Below are positions 10,240-21,635 of a DNA stretch of 64,000 bases, piece by piece. How positions within the stretch are numbered: the stretch's first letter is position 1; each line of letters begins with the position of its first letter. A program made the position numbers and the translations under genes. The stretch is from Zygnema cylindricum (lineage: Eukaryota; Streptophyta; Zygnematophyceae; Zygnematales; Zygnemataceae): the NCBI GenBank assembly GCA_037447655.1, contig JBBHKE010002649.1, positions 1 through 64,000 of the forward strand, in the 5' to 3' direction. The notes beneath the pieces were generated by a model. The model was not told where the DNA came from, did no database searches, and saw nothing but the letters and a program-made list of their open reading frames with translations.

Positions 10240-10840
10240 GTGCCAATAGAGTTTAGCCCTTAGGGCATTATCCGATGTAACTAAAACTTTAGTCCAATAA
10301 CTTTGGTTTTAGCGAAGTTTCTTCGTACTACTTTTAGAGCATTCCTATGTATAGAAATGAAATCGTTACTTTAGATGATGACGGATGTAAACGTCGGTGT
10401 AATTTGTGACGGTTGTAGACGACTACAAAACTCGCGACAAACGACGGTTGTAGACGTCTAGCTACTTGTGACATTGTAGATGTTAAAGGTTTGTGACATT
10501 TTGACGTCACGCTCAAATTACAACAGCGTCGACGTCACAAATTCTAAATCTAAAGGTACTTTCGCATGTGCTAAAGTGACAGTTATTTTATGTCGTTTTC
10601 CCCCATAACTTAGAAAAAAACGAGAAAATCCGCGGCCGTACCAATAAATTGAAAGTACCACCGTACAAGCTGCGTTACCTTGAAACTTTATATGTAATGC
10701 AGTTTGTCGTCTAGAGCGATAGAATTTGTCGTTTAGCGCATTTCGACCCACTTTCGAGTCCTTCCATCTCATATTCAAGCTTTACATAAAATCACCTCGT
10801 GAGGTAATTTAAAAAGAAAGTTCCACGAGGTGAGCGAATA
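10240..10840. repeat. Dispersed repeat X-Y, copy 1
   Basis: Module X (about 10270-10530, CTTTAGTCC...GACATTTTGACG) matches 56690-56945 directly. Module Y (about 10550-10810) matches 57395-57660 in reverse complement and carries the palindromic AAATCACCTCG/CGAGGT motif. No domain is recognised in either module. Confidence 0.65.
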
Positions 10841-11338
10841 AGGCAGACGCTTTAGCACGTGTCAAGAGTTTTTTACAATTTTTGTGCTTAGAGTACAAAA
10901 ACAAATCCCAATGCACGTTTTTAGTCTATGTGTAACACTAATAATGGATCGAACTTTTTCGTAAATGGGTATTTAAGTGTTACGAATATAGGGTTTTAAA
11001 TTTGTTAGAGGTCCGCGAAAGAATCGCACGATTTGGAGTTGTATTTTAAAAGATATAACGATTGGTGTATTTAGGCGACACCACGAGGTCAAAATAACGA
11101 GTGGGTGTTCATTCTAACGGGTTAAGGGTCAAACTAGCCCTGGAATTTCAGGCGCACGTTTAAAAAGTACAAAATGAATCAATATTTTGTTTGGTACGCA
11201 CGATGGTTCGTTTCGTACAGTTTTATTACGAAACGTCACTTTCACTTTATGGAATTTCGTAAGTAGTTTCGCGTGTAAATTTTGTGACGCACGTTCGTGC
11301 GAAGTTGCGTTTTGTTTGGCGCGCACTTTTGCACGTAA
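10841..11338. other. Unassigned DNA
   Basis: No gene is recognised. It probably belongs to the flank of the decayed gypsy element, whose left LTR border is uncertain. Confidence 0.35.
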
Positions 11339-11946
11339 ATGTTACGTAGTGAAATGTAGCGTTTGATTGGTTAGCAAATCCTACGTAGTTAGTAAGAGAT
11401 TTCGCACGTTTTTGCATTGGTCAGTATTAGTCCTAGCTGATCAATGATTGGCCTAGGTAAAACCTGTTCAACGGAGCATTGATCAATGATTCGCCCACGT
11501 AAAACTTGTTCAATGGAGCGTTGACTCTAGCCTGGCTAGTCTAAGGCGATGATGGATAAATAGGGAAGTGTAAGAGAAGAGTAAACATCTTTTCCTTTGG
11601 AAAACTGTGTGGAAAATCCGACTGATCTTGGTCCTGGGTGATTAAAACCAATTTGGAGCAATGGCATTTTTGCATTGAAATCTCTTATTAATTAAGTAGC
11701 GTTTTAGTAGTTAAGAGATAGAATTATTAAGAGTGGAGAGTGGTGGAAAACACTTTAAAAGAAGGGTTGAGCCACGAGCGCAAGAGACCAACCTAATGTT
11801 ATGTGGACAGAAGCTTCTTCAAATTTAAAGTTTATTCTTATGAGAGTGCTTTCCAATGTGAATGTGAAATTTTCCAATGTGTGGAATGTGTGGTTGAAAT
11901 TGGTTGTAGTAATGGGATTTTCTGAGAGGTAGGAAATCGTGTTACA
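11339..11946 (+). repeat. Probable 5' LTR of the gypsy element
   Basis: It ends ...GTTACA just before the primer-binding site. A TG start at 11339 (TGTTACG) is my best guess, but no second LTR is available to prove it. A TATA-like ATAAATAG lies at 11556-11563. Confidence 0.45.
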
Positions 11947-11948
11947 TA

Positions 11949-11960
11949 TGGTATCAAAGA
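11949..11960 (+). promoter_or_regulatory. Gypsy primer-binding site, tRNA-iMet 3' end
   Basis: TGGTATCAAAGA differs at one base from the standard plant TGGTATCAGAGC, complementary to the 3' end of initiator tRNA-Met. It contrasts with the internal tRNA site used by the copia elements here. Confidence 0.7.
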
Positions 11961-12716
11961 TTGGTTAGAAACCAAGGAGAAGCTTGCTCACCCGAAAATC
12001 GACTGCCGTGACCGGTGAAGGTGCTGTGACGTGTGTTGGTGGAACCACAATGTGTAGTGGTAAGGGATTGGAGGGAAACTAAGTGACTACACTGCCAGCG
12101 GCCGCAAGTTAGATGTTGAGCGTGCTTAGGTCCTAAGAACTTAGGCGGGGTGGGTAATGTAGCCACCGCTGAAGCTCACTCAAATTACCTAGAGGCCAAA
12201 CAAACTTGCTTTCTCGTAGCGATGAATCTTGTGTAGAGGGAGGGCTTGAAGCAATGAAGGGTGAGAATGTGAGGAGTAGAGAGTAAAAGATCCTGATGTA
12301 GTGGGAAATAGGAAATATGGTAATGGAGGAGAAGGAAAGTGGAGTACTTTACTTCTTCAAGAGCAAAGGGAGTCCATAAATGACTCCAAACTTTTCAAAC
12401 CCTAGATTGTTACCTTTGATTGCTTTCAATTTTGCTGTTGCAAAATTTGTGGTTGAATTTTACGTTTGAGAGCTTTCAATTTTGTTGTTGCAAAATTTGT
12501 GGGAAACTTTTTACCTTTCTATTTCAATGTTTGGGGAAAATTGAATTTTCACTTACTTTAATGTTTATTTGATTTCTCAGATTTTGATACATTTTAAACG
12601 ATTTGTTAAGGAAACAAAATCTTGCATTGGAGAAATCTGAGACTTCAAATCTGCTGCAAACTCTTTTGGATAAATATATTCTATTTTTCCTTTTGCTTGA
12701 TTGCATTGTGTGATAA

Positions 12717-14416
12717 TGGCAAATTCTGCATGAAACGTGAAATGGAAAATGCTTTAGATATTTTGAAGAACCGTACTCTGAAATTGGTCAAAAGATTTAA
12801 TAATCATGCTACGGTTGTGGATGAAACAATTTGTGAATTGAAGAGTGAATTGAAGGATGTTAAAGAAAACGGGAATGTTTCAAATCAAAAATTGGATGAG
12901 CTAATTAATTTAATCCACACCAAAAACGATGTTAACAACCAAAAGGGTGAGAGTAGTAAGACAAATGCCAATTTTAGGGAGGATGATCACGATAGACCTA
13001 AGAAGATAAGTGACCTGAAGGTGTCTATTAGTGAGGCACCATCCTTTGATGGTAAAAAGATTGATGAGTTAGATGCTTCGATTTTTCATATAGAGTATTA
13101 TTTAGAATCTAGAAATTGTGATCGTGATGATTAGACTTCTTTTGCTGTTAGTTGTCTCAAAGGTGATGCTCAGATTTGGTATTACACTCAAAGAAGGTCT
13201 AACCTAAGATAATGTTGATTGGGAATCTTTTAAGACCGCGATCAAATCGCGTTTGTTGTCTGTCACTTATAAATATAGAATGGAAGAAAAGTGGCTGAAC
13301 TGTTAGCAGACTAGATCTGTGGAAGATTATATTGTGGAATTTGACTCATCTACCATTCATGTCATAGGTTTGACTTATAAAATGGCTAAGTTGCATTTCT
13401 TGAACTATCTGAATCCTAGACTGAAATCAGAACTAAAACATCAAAAAATATTTTTATTTGAAAGAATTACATGATAAGTCATTGAAATTAGAGAATCAGT
13501 TGGGGTATAATCGGGAAACTCGATCACTTAGGGGTAATTTGAATGAAGTATCAAAGTAGGGTGAGGAGGAATTTGTGGAAGAGGGTGTGAATGCAAGTCT
13601 GGTGAATAGGCAGAATATCTTTGGAGAAATCAGAGAGATGGACAAAGTGTTAATGTAGGAAACAAATTTAACAATAGAGGGGGATACATTAAGAGTCCTA
13701 AACCAAGTATTAATGCTCAGAAACCCAATCTTAGCATTCCCACATGCACTATATGTTAGAAAAGAGGTCATAATGCATATGAGTGTGCACAACTGAAAAC
13801 AATTAACTGTTTTAACTGTGGAGAGGACAGACATTGTAGTAGAGAGTGCACAAAACCGAAAAAAAATCACTTATTTTAAATGCGGAGGTCCAAATCATTA
13901 TGCTCAACATTGTACACATAACGGATCTCTTAAAACAATTGATGTCAATGAAAGTCTTCAGGAAAATATTGCATTATACTTAGCTGAGCAGGAAGCCCAA
14001 GAGCTGGGAAACGGAAAGGACTAGATGAAAGTCCTCACTTGAGTCGACCAGATCCAGAGGTTAAAGAGTTAACTCTTGAGGGCAAGCTAATGAATGGAAA
14101 AGCTAGGATAACTGAACTTATTATAATGCTAACTAAACTGTATAGTTTAAATAATCATTCATATAAATCTTTGAACAACAGACATATGTTAGGACACTTA
14201 AGTAACGATGACACCAGACACAGTTTGATCAGATTCGAGTTTTTAGTAGAAGGGAAACCATTGAGAGTTATGGTAGATTCATGCGCTTCACATAATTTTG
14301 TTTTACATAACTTTGTAGAAGGAAATAAAATTCCTACTGTCATAAGGGAAAAACCTTTGCATGTTCAAGTGGCAAATGGTAATAATCCACATCAGATTTA
14401 CAAACTTACACAATAG
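12717..14416 (+). pseudogene. Gypsy gag and protease remnants
   Basis: A Gag-like, Lys/Glu-rich segment (about 12730-13134) is followed by stop-ridden sequence. Three zinc-knuckle-like motifs then occur in a row: CTIC-stop-KRGHNAYEC (about 13745), CFNCGEDRHCSREC (about 13807) and, after a frame break in an A-run, YFKCGGPNHYAQHC (about 13876) whose first Cys is lost. A protease-like VMVDSCASHNF lies near 14270. Three knuckles is more than the usual one or two of plant gypsy Gag. Confidence 0.7.
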
Positions 14417-16396
14417 GAGTTGATATCCAGAGTCATAAAATGAAAGTTGTGTGTGAAATAATGAATTTGGGTAGTGAGGAGCTAATACTAGAAAAGCATG
14501 GGTTAACTTAACATAAACCTCAAATTAATTGGGAAACTAACACCTTGAGAGTGAAGTCTGAAAACGGTTAGAAGGTTTTGCAAACATTACCTTCGAAGAA
14601 GTTGCATAGGAATCATATAAATAACATAACCAAATTGGGAGTGGAAGGTTTGATTATTGCTAAACAATTTAAAAAGCATTTAAAAGATAAAACAAATCAT
14701 GCTTTCTTGTTATTAGTAACTGAGGCAGTTAGTGATGAAGGGGGGGGAGAAAACACTAACATTGATGTTATTCCTAAATCAGACACCACTAAAACTTTTG
14801 AAAAATAAAAATCTAATATTGTAACCGACATTAATACATTCTGATGCTGCTATTAAAGATTTGATTTTTAAATTTAGAGATGTTTTCCCAAGTGACTTAC
14901 ACAGAAGGAGGCCACCTTCCCCAGATGTGGAACATGTTATTAACATTGAACCGGGATATAATCCTTTTGTCACAAGAATTTGTAAGCACAGTTTCTTGGA
15001 GCACGAGGAGTTAAAGAAATAGATCTATGAGCTTTTGGAGAAATGACATATTCAACCAAGCAAATCATCGTACGGAGCACCAATTCTCTTCGTCAAAAAA
15101 AAGGACGGAAGGTTGAGAATGTGTGTCTACTATCGTAGTCTAAACAAGATTACGGTGAAAGATAAGTATCCGTTACCTTCAATTTCTGATTTGATAGATT
15201 GTTTAAAAGGTGCTAAATTATTTTCTTTGATTGATCTACGTAGTGGCTTTAATTAGGTGTCAATAAGAACCGAACATGTTGACAAAACTGCTTTTAGAAC
15301 TAGAGTAGGTTATTTTGAATGGATAGTGATGCCAATTGGTTTGACGAATGCACCGCCTACTTATGAAAGATTAATGAACCAAATCTTTTTAGATTATATA
15401 GATGAGTTTGTTCAGGTGTTTATAGTTAATATTCTAATTTATAGGGAATCTAAAGAACAATATGTAATTTATTTAAGGAAAGTGTTGGAAAGGTTAAGGG
15501 AAAGAAAACGATATGGAAAATTGTCAAAATCCAGTTTTTTTTAAAGTGAACAATTATTTGTGGGACATATAGGTAAGGGGGAAGGTGTTAAAACATATCT
15601 ATAAAAAATTACTGCAATCCAAAATTGGAAGTAACCCACTAATGTCACAGAAGTTATATCATTTTGAGATTAGCTACTTGTTATAGTAAATTTATCAAGA
15701 ACTTTAGTATGATCACCGCACCTTTGACAGATTTACTTCGGGAGAAGGAGACGTTTGTGTGGGGAGCCGATCAAGAATGTCAAAAACTTTAGAATAGAAG
15801 ATGGTTTACGATATTTACGAATAGAGGATAGATTATGCATTCTTGATATGGGAGACTTAAGAAAACAACTTTTATAGGAAGCCCACAAGCATTCAAGACA
15901 TCTACGTCGAGATGAAACTCTTAGTCGGTTGCAGAGTAGATTGTTTTGGCCCGGGATGGCAAAAGAGGTGTCGAAACACGTGGAAAGTTCTGTCCTTTGC
16001 CAACAGAGTAAACCTAGTAACCGAAAACCTGGAGGTCTCTTTAAACCTTTAGATATCCTCGAAAGACTATGGGAATCTGTCAGTATGGATTTTTTTGTCA
16101 AGTTGTCTGTTTCATCTAGAAGAAATGACAGTATCAAGGTCGTATTCGATAGGTTCAGTATAATGGCAATCTTTATCATTTGCAAAAGTACTCATTCAGT
16201 TGTAGATATTTCAAAGTTATATTTTGAAAACGTTGTCAGATATCATGGAGTCCACGTGTTTGTAATGAGTGATAGGGATTCTAAATTTACATCTGCATTT
16301 TGGAAAGAATTGCAACAAAATCTAAGCACTGAATTAAAAATGAGTACCTCTTATCATCCTCAGACAAATAGACAATCACAGAGGATGAACTATTAA
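14417..16396 (+). pseudogene. Gypsy reverse transcriptase and integrase remnants
   Basis: RT motifs span about 15030-15540 ([38 protein letters not shown]). The catalytic YLDD position reads FIVN near 15420, so the active site is lost. Integrase spans about 15890-16396 (LFWPGMAKEV, SMDFF, MSDRDSKFTS, SYHPQTN). Its usual catalytic Glu near the end of the match reads Gln (QSQR). Stops interrupt both. The sequence stops where Copia-B begins. Confidence 0.8.
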
Positions 16397-16923
16397 AAAG
16401 TAAGCTTTAGTAAGTCTTAGGAATTTGAGTCTAGGACTTAGAATATTTTTGGACCACCAACTATTCAATATTAGCTATATTTAAGTGTGGATTTTTTAGT
16501 ATCTACTCGAATAGTTATCTTTGAGTAAATTAGTGTGTACGTCCGCCTATGAATGTAGACGTGATAAATATCTCACGAATATTTAGAGTGTTGATATTGT
16601 TTCTTGAGAATACTAGTCCAAGTACTTACATTTTTGTCAATAGATTCTCAGGTGAACCCTGTACATACGTTTTACATGTTTTTTAGATCTTTTGTGTATT
16701 TAGTTCAATTAGGATTGATCAATTCAACACAGAATGTACATTCTACACAGAATTAAGGAAATGAGAGCACTAAGTGCAGTTTAAGGTGTCTTATGCTCTG
16801 TTGTCTTTGATTTTCTTGTAGTACATGTTTGTTTAGTTGAAAGACCTCTTTCACCTGTAATTACATAACTTACAGTATTGATCTAGTCTAATAGGTATTC
16901 CTCTTTGGGTTTGTTCTACTAAC

Positions 16924-18618
16924 ATGTCTGATAAAGGCTTAACTCCTACTGCAAGTGCTCTTATTAGCCCTAGTGCTCCACCTACTCCTCCAGGGACGAA
17001 TATCCCAGATGGTGCAAGTGTGACTCCTAGTGGGAGTGGATCACAACCGAGTCTAAATGCCCATGACCTTTAACAGGTTATAAGCCCACCGCCCAAATTG
17101 CATATCTTTGATAAATCGGACTACCTTTACTGGGAAGATATGATGAGCTCCTATTTTGAAGAGACGGACTTGTCATCCATTGTGGATGGGATTGCTGATG
17201 AGACTCCACCGGATTGGAGAAAGTAGAATCTCCACTTCCTCAACGTTTTGAAGCAGTGTATGACATAGGAGTTGGTAATGTCTTACCATGAGATGAAAAA
17301 GGCTTCTCAAATCTGGTTTATTGTACATGCTATGTATGTTTAGCTTGATGTCACTGTTCAGACTAATATAGCAACAAAAATATTTGAATTTAGATATTTT
17401 GGAGGTAGTATATCAGATCATTGCCATGCTATAAAAAGGTTGTTCCTTCAGAGTAAAAGTGCATGTGGGGACTTTTCACCACCTTAGCAGGCTATGTTAT
17501 TGATAAAAACTTTACCTAATGAGTATAAGGGAGCCACGGATAGACTTAAAGTTGTTCCAAAGCGTCAATGGAACATATCATTAGCAATTCAACTTATTTT
17601 GAGTGAAGAAGCTAACTAGATTTCACAATGAGGTAGTACTAAGTATGTCCATGCACTAGCTAACCAGTTTTCGGATTCTAAGATTGGTAGTGGCAGTGGC
17701 TGAGGTAGTGGCCCTAGAAGGTCACCTTTGACATGTAATTACTGTGATGAAAAATGTCATGTTTTCAAGCTGTGTAATGCATACAAGAGAGCGAAAGCTA
17801 CACGAAATTTTCGCTCTGGCTAGGACGAAAGCCGAGTTCCACCTTAGTCAAGTGGAAGACCAACTTCATTTTCCAAGGTACTTCAAGAGGAAGACGTGAG
17901 CAGCTTTCCCAATAACAGCGAAAAGAAATACTTTGCCCTGGTAGAAGCAACGGAAGGCGTGGAGGAAGACGAATGGATTATGGATCCTGGTGCATTTGCA
18001 CACATGTGCTGCAGTCGCCATTAGTTTGCGAGTATTTAATCTACCTCTCATATCAAAATTTATTTCAGTGATGATACCTTTGTTAAATCTAAAGCTAAAG
18101 GGAGGGTGTCACTGATGTTCAATATAAAAGGAAAAATTGTGAAAAGGGTATTAGAAGATGTGTTGTATATTCTAGTGTTTAAAAGACATTTTCCCTCTAC
18201 ATTAGTGGTAGAAAAGAAAGGTTTTAAAACTATATTTGAAAATGGAAAGAAAATAGTGAGTAAGAATGGGAAATTAGATGCAGAAGGATTTGCTGGAGGA
18301 CACAATTTGTATCGGTTGAGTCTTGCAAATGATAATGACAATGATGTTATGTACTCAAGTGTAATCACTGATTATGATTTATAGCATAAACATTTAGGAC
18401 ATGTGAATTATGATAAATTAGAAAAGATGGTAAATCAAAAAATGGTGGAAGATGTAAGAATTAGTCAAAAACCAGCATCAAATGTATTAGCTGGTTGTGC
18501 AATGGGAAAAATTCATAAGTTGCCTTTCCCTTCGCAAACTGATCATAGAAGTAGTTGGGTGGAAGAACTAATTTATTCAGATGTATGGGGGGCATCTAGG
18601 TATTCAATCTGTGGGAGG
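16924..18618 (+). pseudogene. Copia-B gag, protease and integrase N-part
   Basis: The start ATG 16924 lies 152 bp before the primer-binding site and so within the LTR. Gag (SDYLYWEDMM..., about 17110-17640) contains several stops. The zinc knuckle CNYCDEKCHVFKLC lies near 17737. The protease reads MDPG instead of MDSG near 17980. The pre-integrase HxxxH...CxxC region (HKHLGHVNYDKL, CAMGKIHKLP) spans 18385-18530, and SDVWGAS near 18577 holds the first integrase Asp. Continuation is at 22800. Confidence 0.8.
17076..17090 (+). promoter_or_regulatory. Copia-B primer-binding site
   Basis: GGTTATAAGCCCACC follows ...TTTAACA. It differs at two adjacent positions from GGTTATGGGCCCACC in the sibling elements. 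Confidence 0.65.
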
Positions 18619-19785
18619 TGTGTTGATATTTGGGTATTTTCAATGTCTTTACTAGATAAAAAAAGAGTAGAGGCAGTTTGCCTCTGACTCCCTTATCCAA
18701 AGCCCCCACACTTGTTGTAGTCACTAAAGGCTGGGTAGGGTGATAGAGCCATGGCTACCTAAATATTTGTAGCAGACAAGTACCATAAAATAGATGGGTT
18801 TACCAAAAGTATTGACGGACCCAAGAATTAATCTTGGAACCTGCCGTCCGTCAATGTAGCCGTTAGCTTTGTCCATTTAGTCTAGGACTAGTGCTAGGAC
18901 ATATACGGTTTGATAATTATATAAATATATACGCGTAGACGAAATCAGTTAACGGCGCGAATAGATCTTTAGTACATAGAAACAGTTTAGAGTATTACCG
19001 TTTACGCGAAACTAATACCGCACATTTGTTTCGACGGTGAAATAAATACCGCGCACATATTTTCGACGGGTAAGAATGAATACCGGATTTTAATCGACGG
19101 CCGTGGTGGTAGCTGAGATTCCGGAATGGTCGCCTTTGCGTTTTCTGATGCCGCCACTCCGGATGACACGTGGAAATGCGCTGGAGGATTGCGGAATCTC
19201 CAGAGCCCAAGATAACAAGTTTGGATGTGACACTTGTCACTCGTATGGTCTTGCCGTACAGTTGTTGTACAGAAAGTACTCTGGCGCCTGTACTTTTATG
19301 TACGGTACAGTCCTGTGATTGGCGCCGTACTTAAGAAGAAGGGGTTTAGAGAGGGACTAGGACTTAGAATATTTATGGTAGGTAGTTGACTCTCCTAGAG
19401 ATCACCTTGTATAAATGGCAAACTTTGGCCAGCCATAACAATCAACTCAGTTGACCAAATTCAGTGATTCTTTTTGCTGCCGACTCAAGGGAGTCCAGAC
19501 TACACAAGAGAGTAATCGGTCAAAGTGTTTGCTTGACAGGGTGGCTGCATTTCTAAAGGAAAGTCAAAGTGGGTGAATGTGTCTAAATCTCATATTTTAA
19601 CTTTGTGTTCTGTGGTGAAACTGAGCACACAAAAAGTCTTATTTCATTAGGGTGAAGCTGTAATGGGGTTCTGATTGTCAAGGGGTCAATCATTTGGGTT
19701 TATATAAACTTGGAGTCGGCACTATCTAGATTAGCTTCCTTTGGACCTGCGAATTCTGTGTGGCAATGGAGCCCATAAAATTTCA
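18619..19785 (+). repeat. Gag-only-1 5' LTR
   Basis: 1167 bp, TGTTG...TTTCA. It contains a TATAAA box at 19410-19415, a 45-nt hairpin at 18811-18855, and the gag ATG at 19766, 20 bp before the LTR ends. Confidence 0.88.
18811..18855. other. Conserved LTR hairpin
   Basis: The outer stem ATTGACGGAC / GTCCGTCAAT is ten perfect pairs. The inside holds a second stem CCAAGA...TCTTGG. The 3' LTR copy at 21825-21869 keeps the outer stem perfectly, and Copia-C (25088-25130) and Copia-E (about 53754-53801) have recognisable versions. Confidence 0.7.
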
Positions 19786-21607
19786 GGTTATGGGCCCACC
19801 ATCTAGGGTGCCTATGTTTCATGGAACAGATTTCACTTATTGGGAGTTCACGATGGAGGGATTGCTTTTCGAGAAGCACTTATGGAGAATTGTTTCGGGA
19901 CAAGTGAGGTGTCCGCCACCAGATTTTGGAGGAGATCATTATGGAGAATCATCTGAGGCTGCCCAAAATATCAACCGGAGTTCAGATGCAACGGAAGGTG
20001 AAGGGAAAAACCTTGCCGTGAATGGGGAATTAGGGGAGAAGGATAAAGGGACACCTATGGTGAGGGGAGCAAGGCTCTCAGCTATGGTACCACTCGTAGG
20101 GATCAAAACTGAAGAAAATGACAGAAAAATATGGGAATATAAAAACACTATAGCAAAACATCTCATACTTAGATATGTGTCTAAGTCTATAGCTATCACT
20201 CTTTTAAATCTAACCAAGTCTTCAGAAATTTGGGAAACACTAATTGAGATTTATAAGAGTGAGACTATACAGAGGCAGCAATTAGTAAGACAAGAGATAG
20301 AGGCCTATGTTTATAAAGGCGGTAGCATGATAGAGTTTTGCAATGATATTGCTGCGTTATATGTTGAGCTTGCTAGTGCGGGATATGTAGAATCTGAGGA
20401 GAGAAAGATTAATACACTAATCATGAAACTCCCAGATGAGTACGAAGACATCATTTACCGTATGCTGGGAATGGATGTCTCCTCGTGGACTTGGAGCATC
20501 ACCATGGGGATAATACTTGTGAGGGAAAGCACCTTGGAGCTTCGTAGGGGAAGTGACAGGGTGACTGCATTTACAACTGGTGGTTATTGGCGGAAGCGTG
20601 ATGTGAGGAACGACGGCGACGAGCGGAAGCGTGATGCGAGGAAGAAAGACAAAGGTAAACCTTATCGAATTTTCGGTGGAAAGAGAGAGAGAAGAAAAGA
20701 AAGGGGAGCTTTGGAAAAAAAGGTTTGCTTCTTTTGAAGAGAACTAGGTCACCATATGGAGCAGTGTCCTCGTTTGGAAGAACTTAGAAGTTGGGGTGTG
20801 ATTGGGGAGGAAGAAGGGGAAGAGAAGAAAGAGGATGAAGAAATCTTGGAGCTTCTTCACATTGGTAGAATGGAGAAGAGAGAAAAGTACACAGAAATTC
20901 CACGAAGGCAACAGTCTGCTTTTGGAGGTATAAGGTAAGTAAAAAGAGAGGAGGTACTTGAGGATGTCGAGGAGTGTAAAGTGTATGACTTAGAAATGAG
21001 AAAGTCAGATCTAGGATCCATAAGTGAAAACGGGAAAAATGTAAATAATGAGGATAATTTTATAGGTATTTCGGAATTAGAAAACTGGTCGGAAAGGGAC
21101 ACTTCAACGGATTCTGTGGAAAGGGGAGAAGTGAAACTAGAAGGGGTTTTAAAGGATATGGGAGAAGAGGAATATCTAATGAAAGGTTTAGGCGAGGAGA
21201 AATATTTATTGGGAATAAATTTAGAAAGTGAGAGCGAGGAAAGTTTAATTTTTGGGGGTAATGGGTTTGACATCACTAAAGGGAGTGATGGCATTTATAA
21301 AGGTGCGCCTGTAAAAGGGTTAGCATCTGGGTGTGTATGGCAGATTGGAGATAGGGCTCACTGTTTGAATTGCAAGAGAGAAATTAGATTTAGTGTGGAT
21401 AAAAAAGAGATGAGGTGGATAAAATCTTGGCTTGGATTTATGATAAGTGGGATGCTAAATGAAATGTGTGATGTAATTATTATTTCATTTCATCTAATGC
21501 ATTGTTTTAAATACAAGAGCATTTTTCTTAAGTTATATAAAAGGAAAAAGAAGAGAAAAAGGAAAAAGGGGAGGGAGTGTCTTGTTTATATTGTTTGTAA
21601 GAGTTGA
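19766..21607 (+). pseudogene. Gag-only-1 Gag with charged C-terminal extension
   Basis: One reading frame of about 613 codons starts at ATG 19766 (MEPIKFQVMGPPSR) and is interrupted by only two stops. TGA at 20735-20737 replaces the second Cys of the zinc knuckle (CFF-stop-RELGHHMEQC). TAA is at 20936-20938. Residues 1-320 are copia Gag (YWEF..., EIWETLIEIY, LIMKLPDEYEDI). After the knuckle comes an extension of about 280 residues: acidic at first (EEEGEEKKEDEE), then Ser/Glu-rich, ending in a basic tail (KRKKKRKRKK) near 21560. I do not recognise the extension. In complete elements this place is protease and integrase. Confidence 0.8.
19786..19800 (+). promoter_or_regulatory. Primer-binding site, initiator tRNA anticodon arm type
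   Basis: GGTTATGGGCCCACC immediately after the LTR is the complement of GGTGGGCCCATAACC, the anticodon stem-loop (CAU) of plant initiator tRNA-Met. Drosophila copia is known to use a 5' half of this tRNA in the same way. The site also encodes VMGPP of Gag. Confidence 0.8.
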
Positions 21608-21635
21608 AAGGAAGTAGACTAGAAAATAAGGGGAG

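Larger units (their letters stand above)
11339..16396 (+). mobile_element. Decayed Ty3/gypsy element, truncated
   Basis: The order is LTR, primer-binding site, Gag with zinc knuckles, protease, RT, integrase. Integrase after RT defines Ty3/gypsy. All domains carry stops or frameshifts. The right part, with RNase H continuity and the 3' LTR, is not seen because Copia-B begins at about 16386-16397. Confidence 0.8.

Noticed and set aside
10518-10778. Minus-strand 86-codon frame similar at protein level to a 61-codon frame at 57435-57620
   Set aside because: The nucleotide similarity seems as high as or higher than the protein similarity, there is no recognised domain, and the sequence is part of dispersed module Y. 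It looks like shared repeat DNA rather than a conserved gene.
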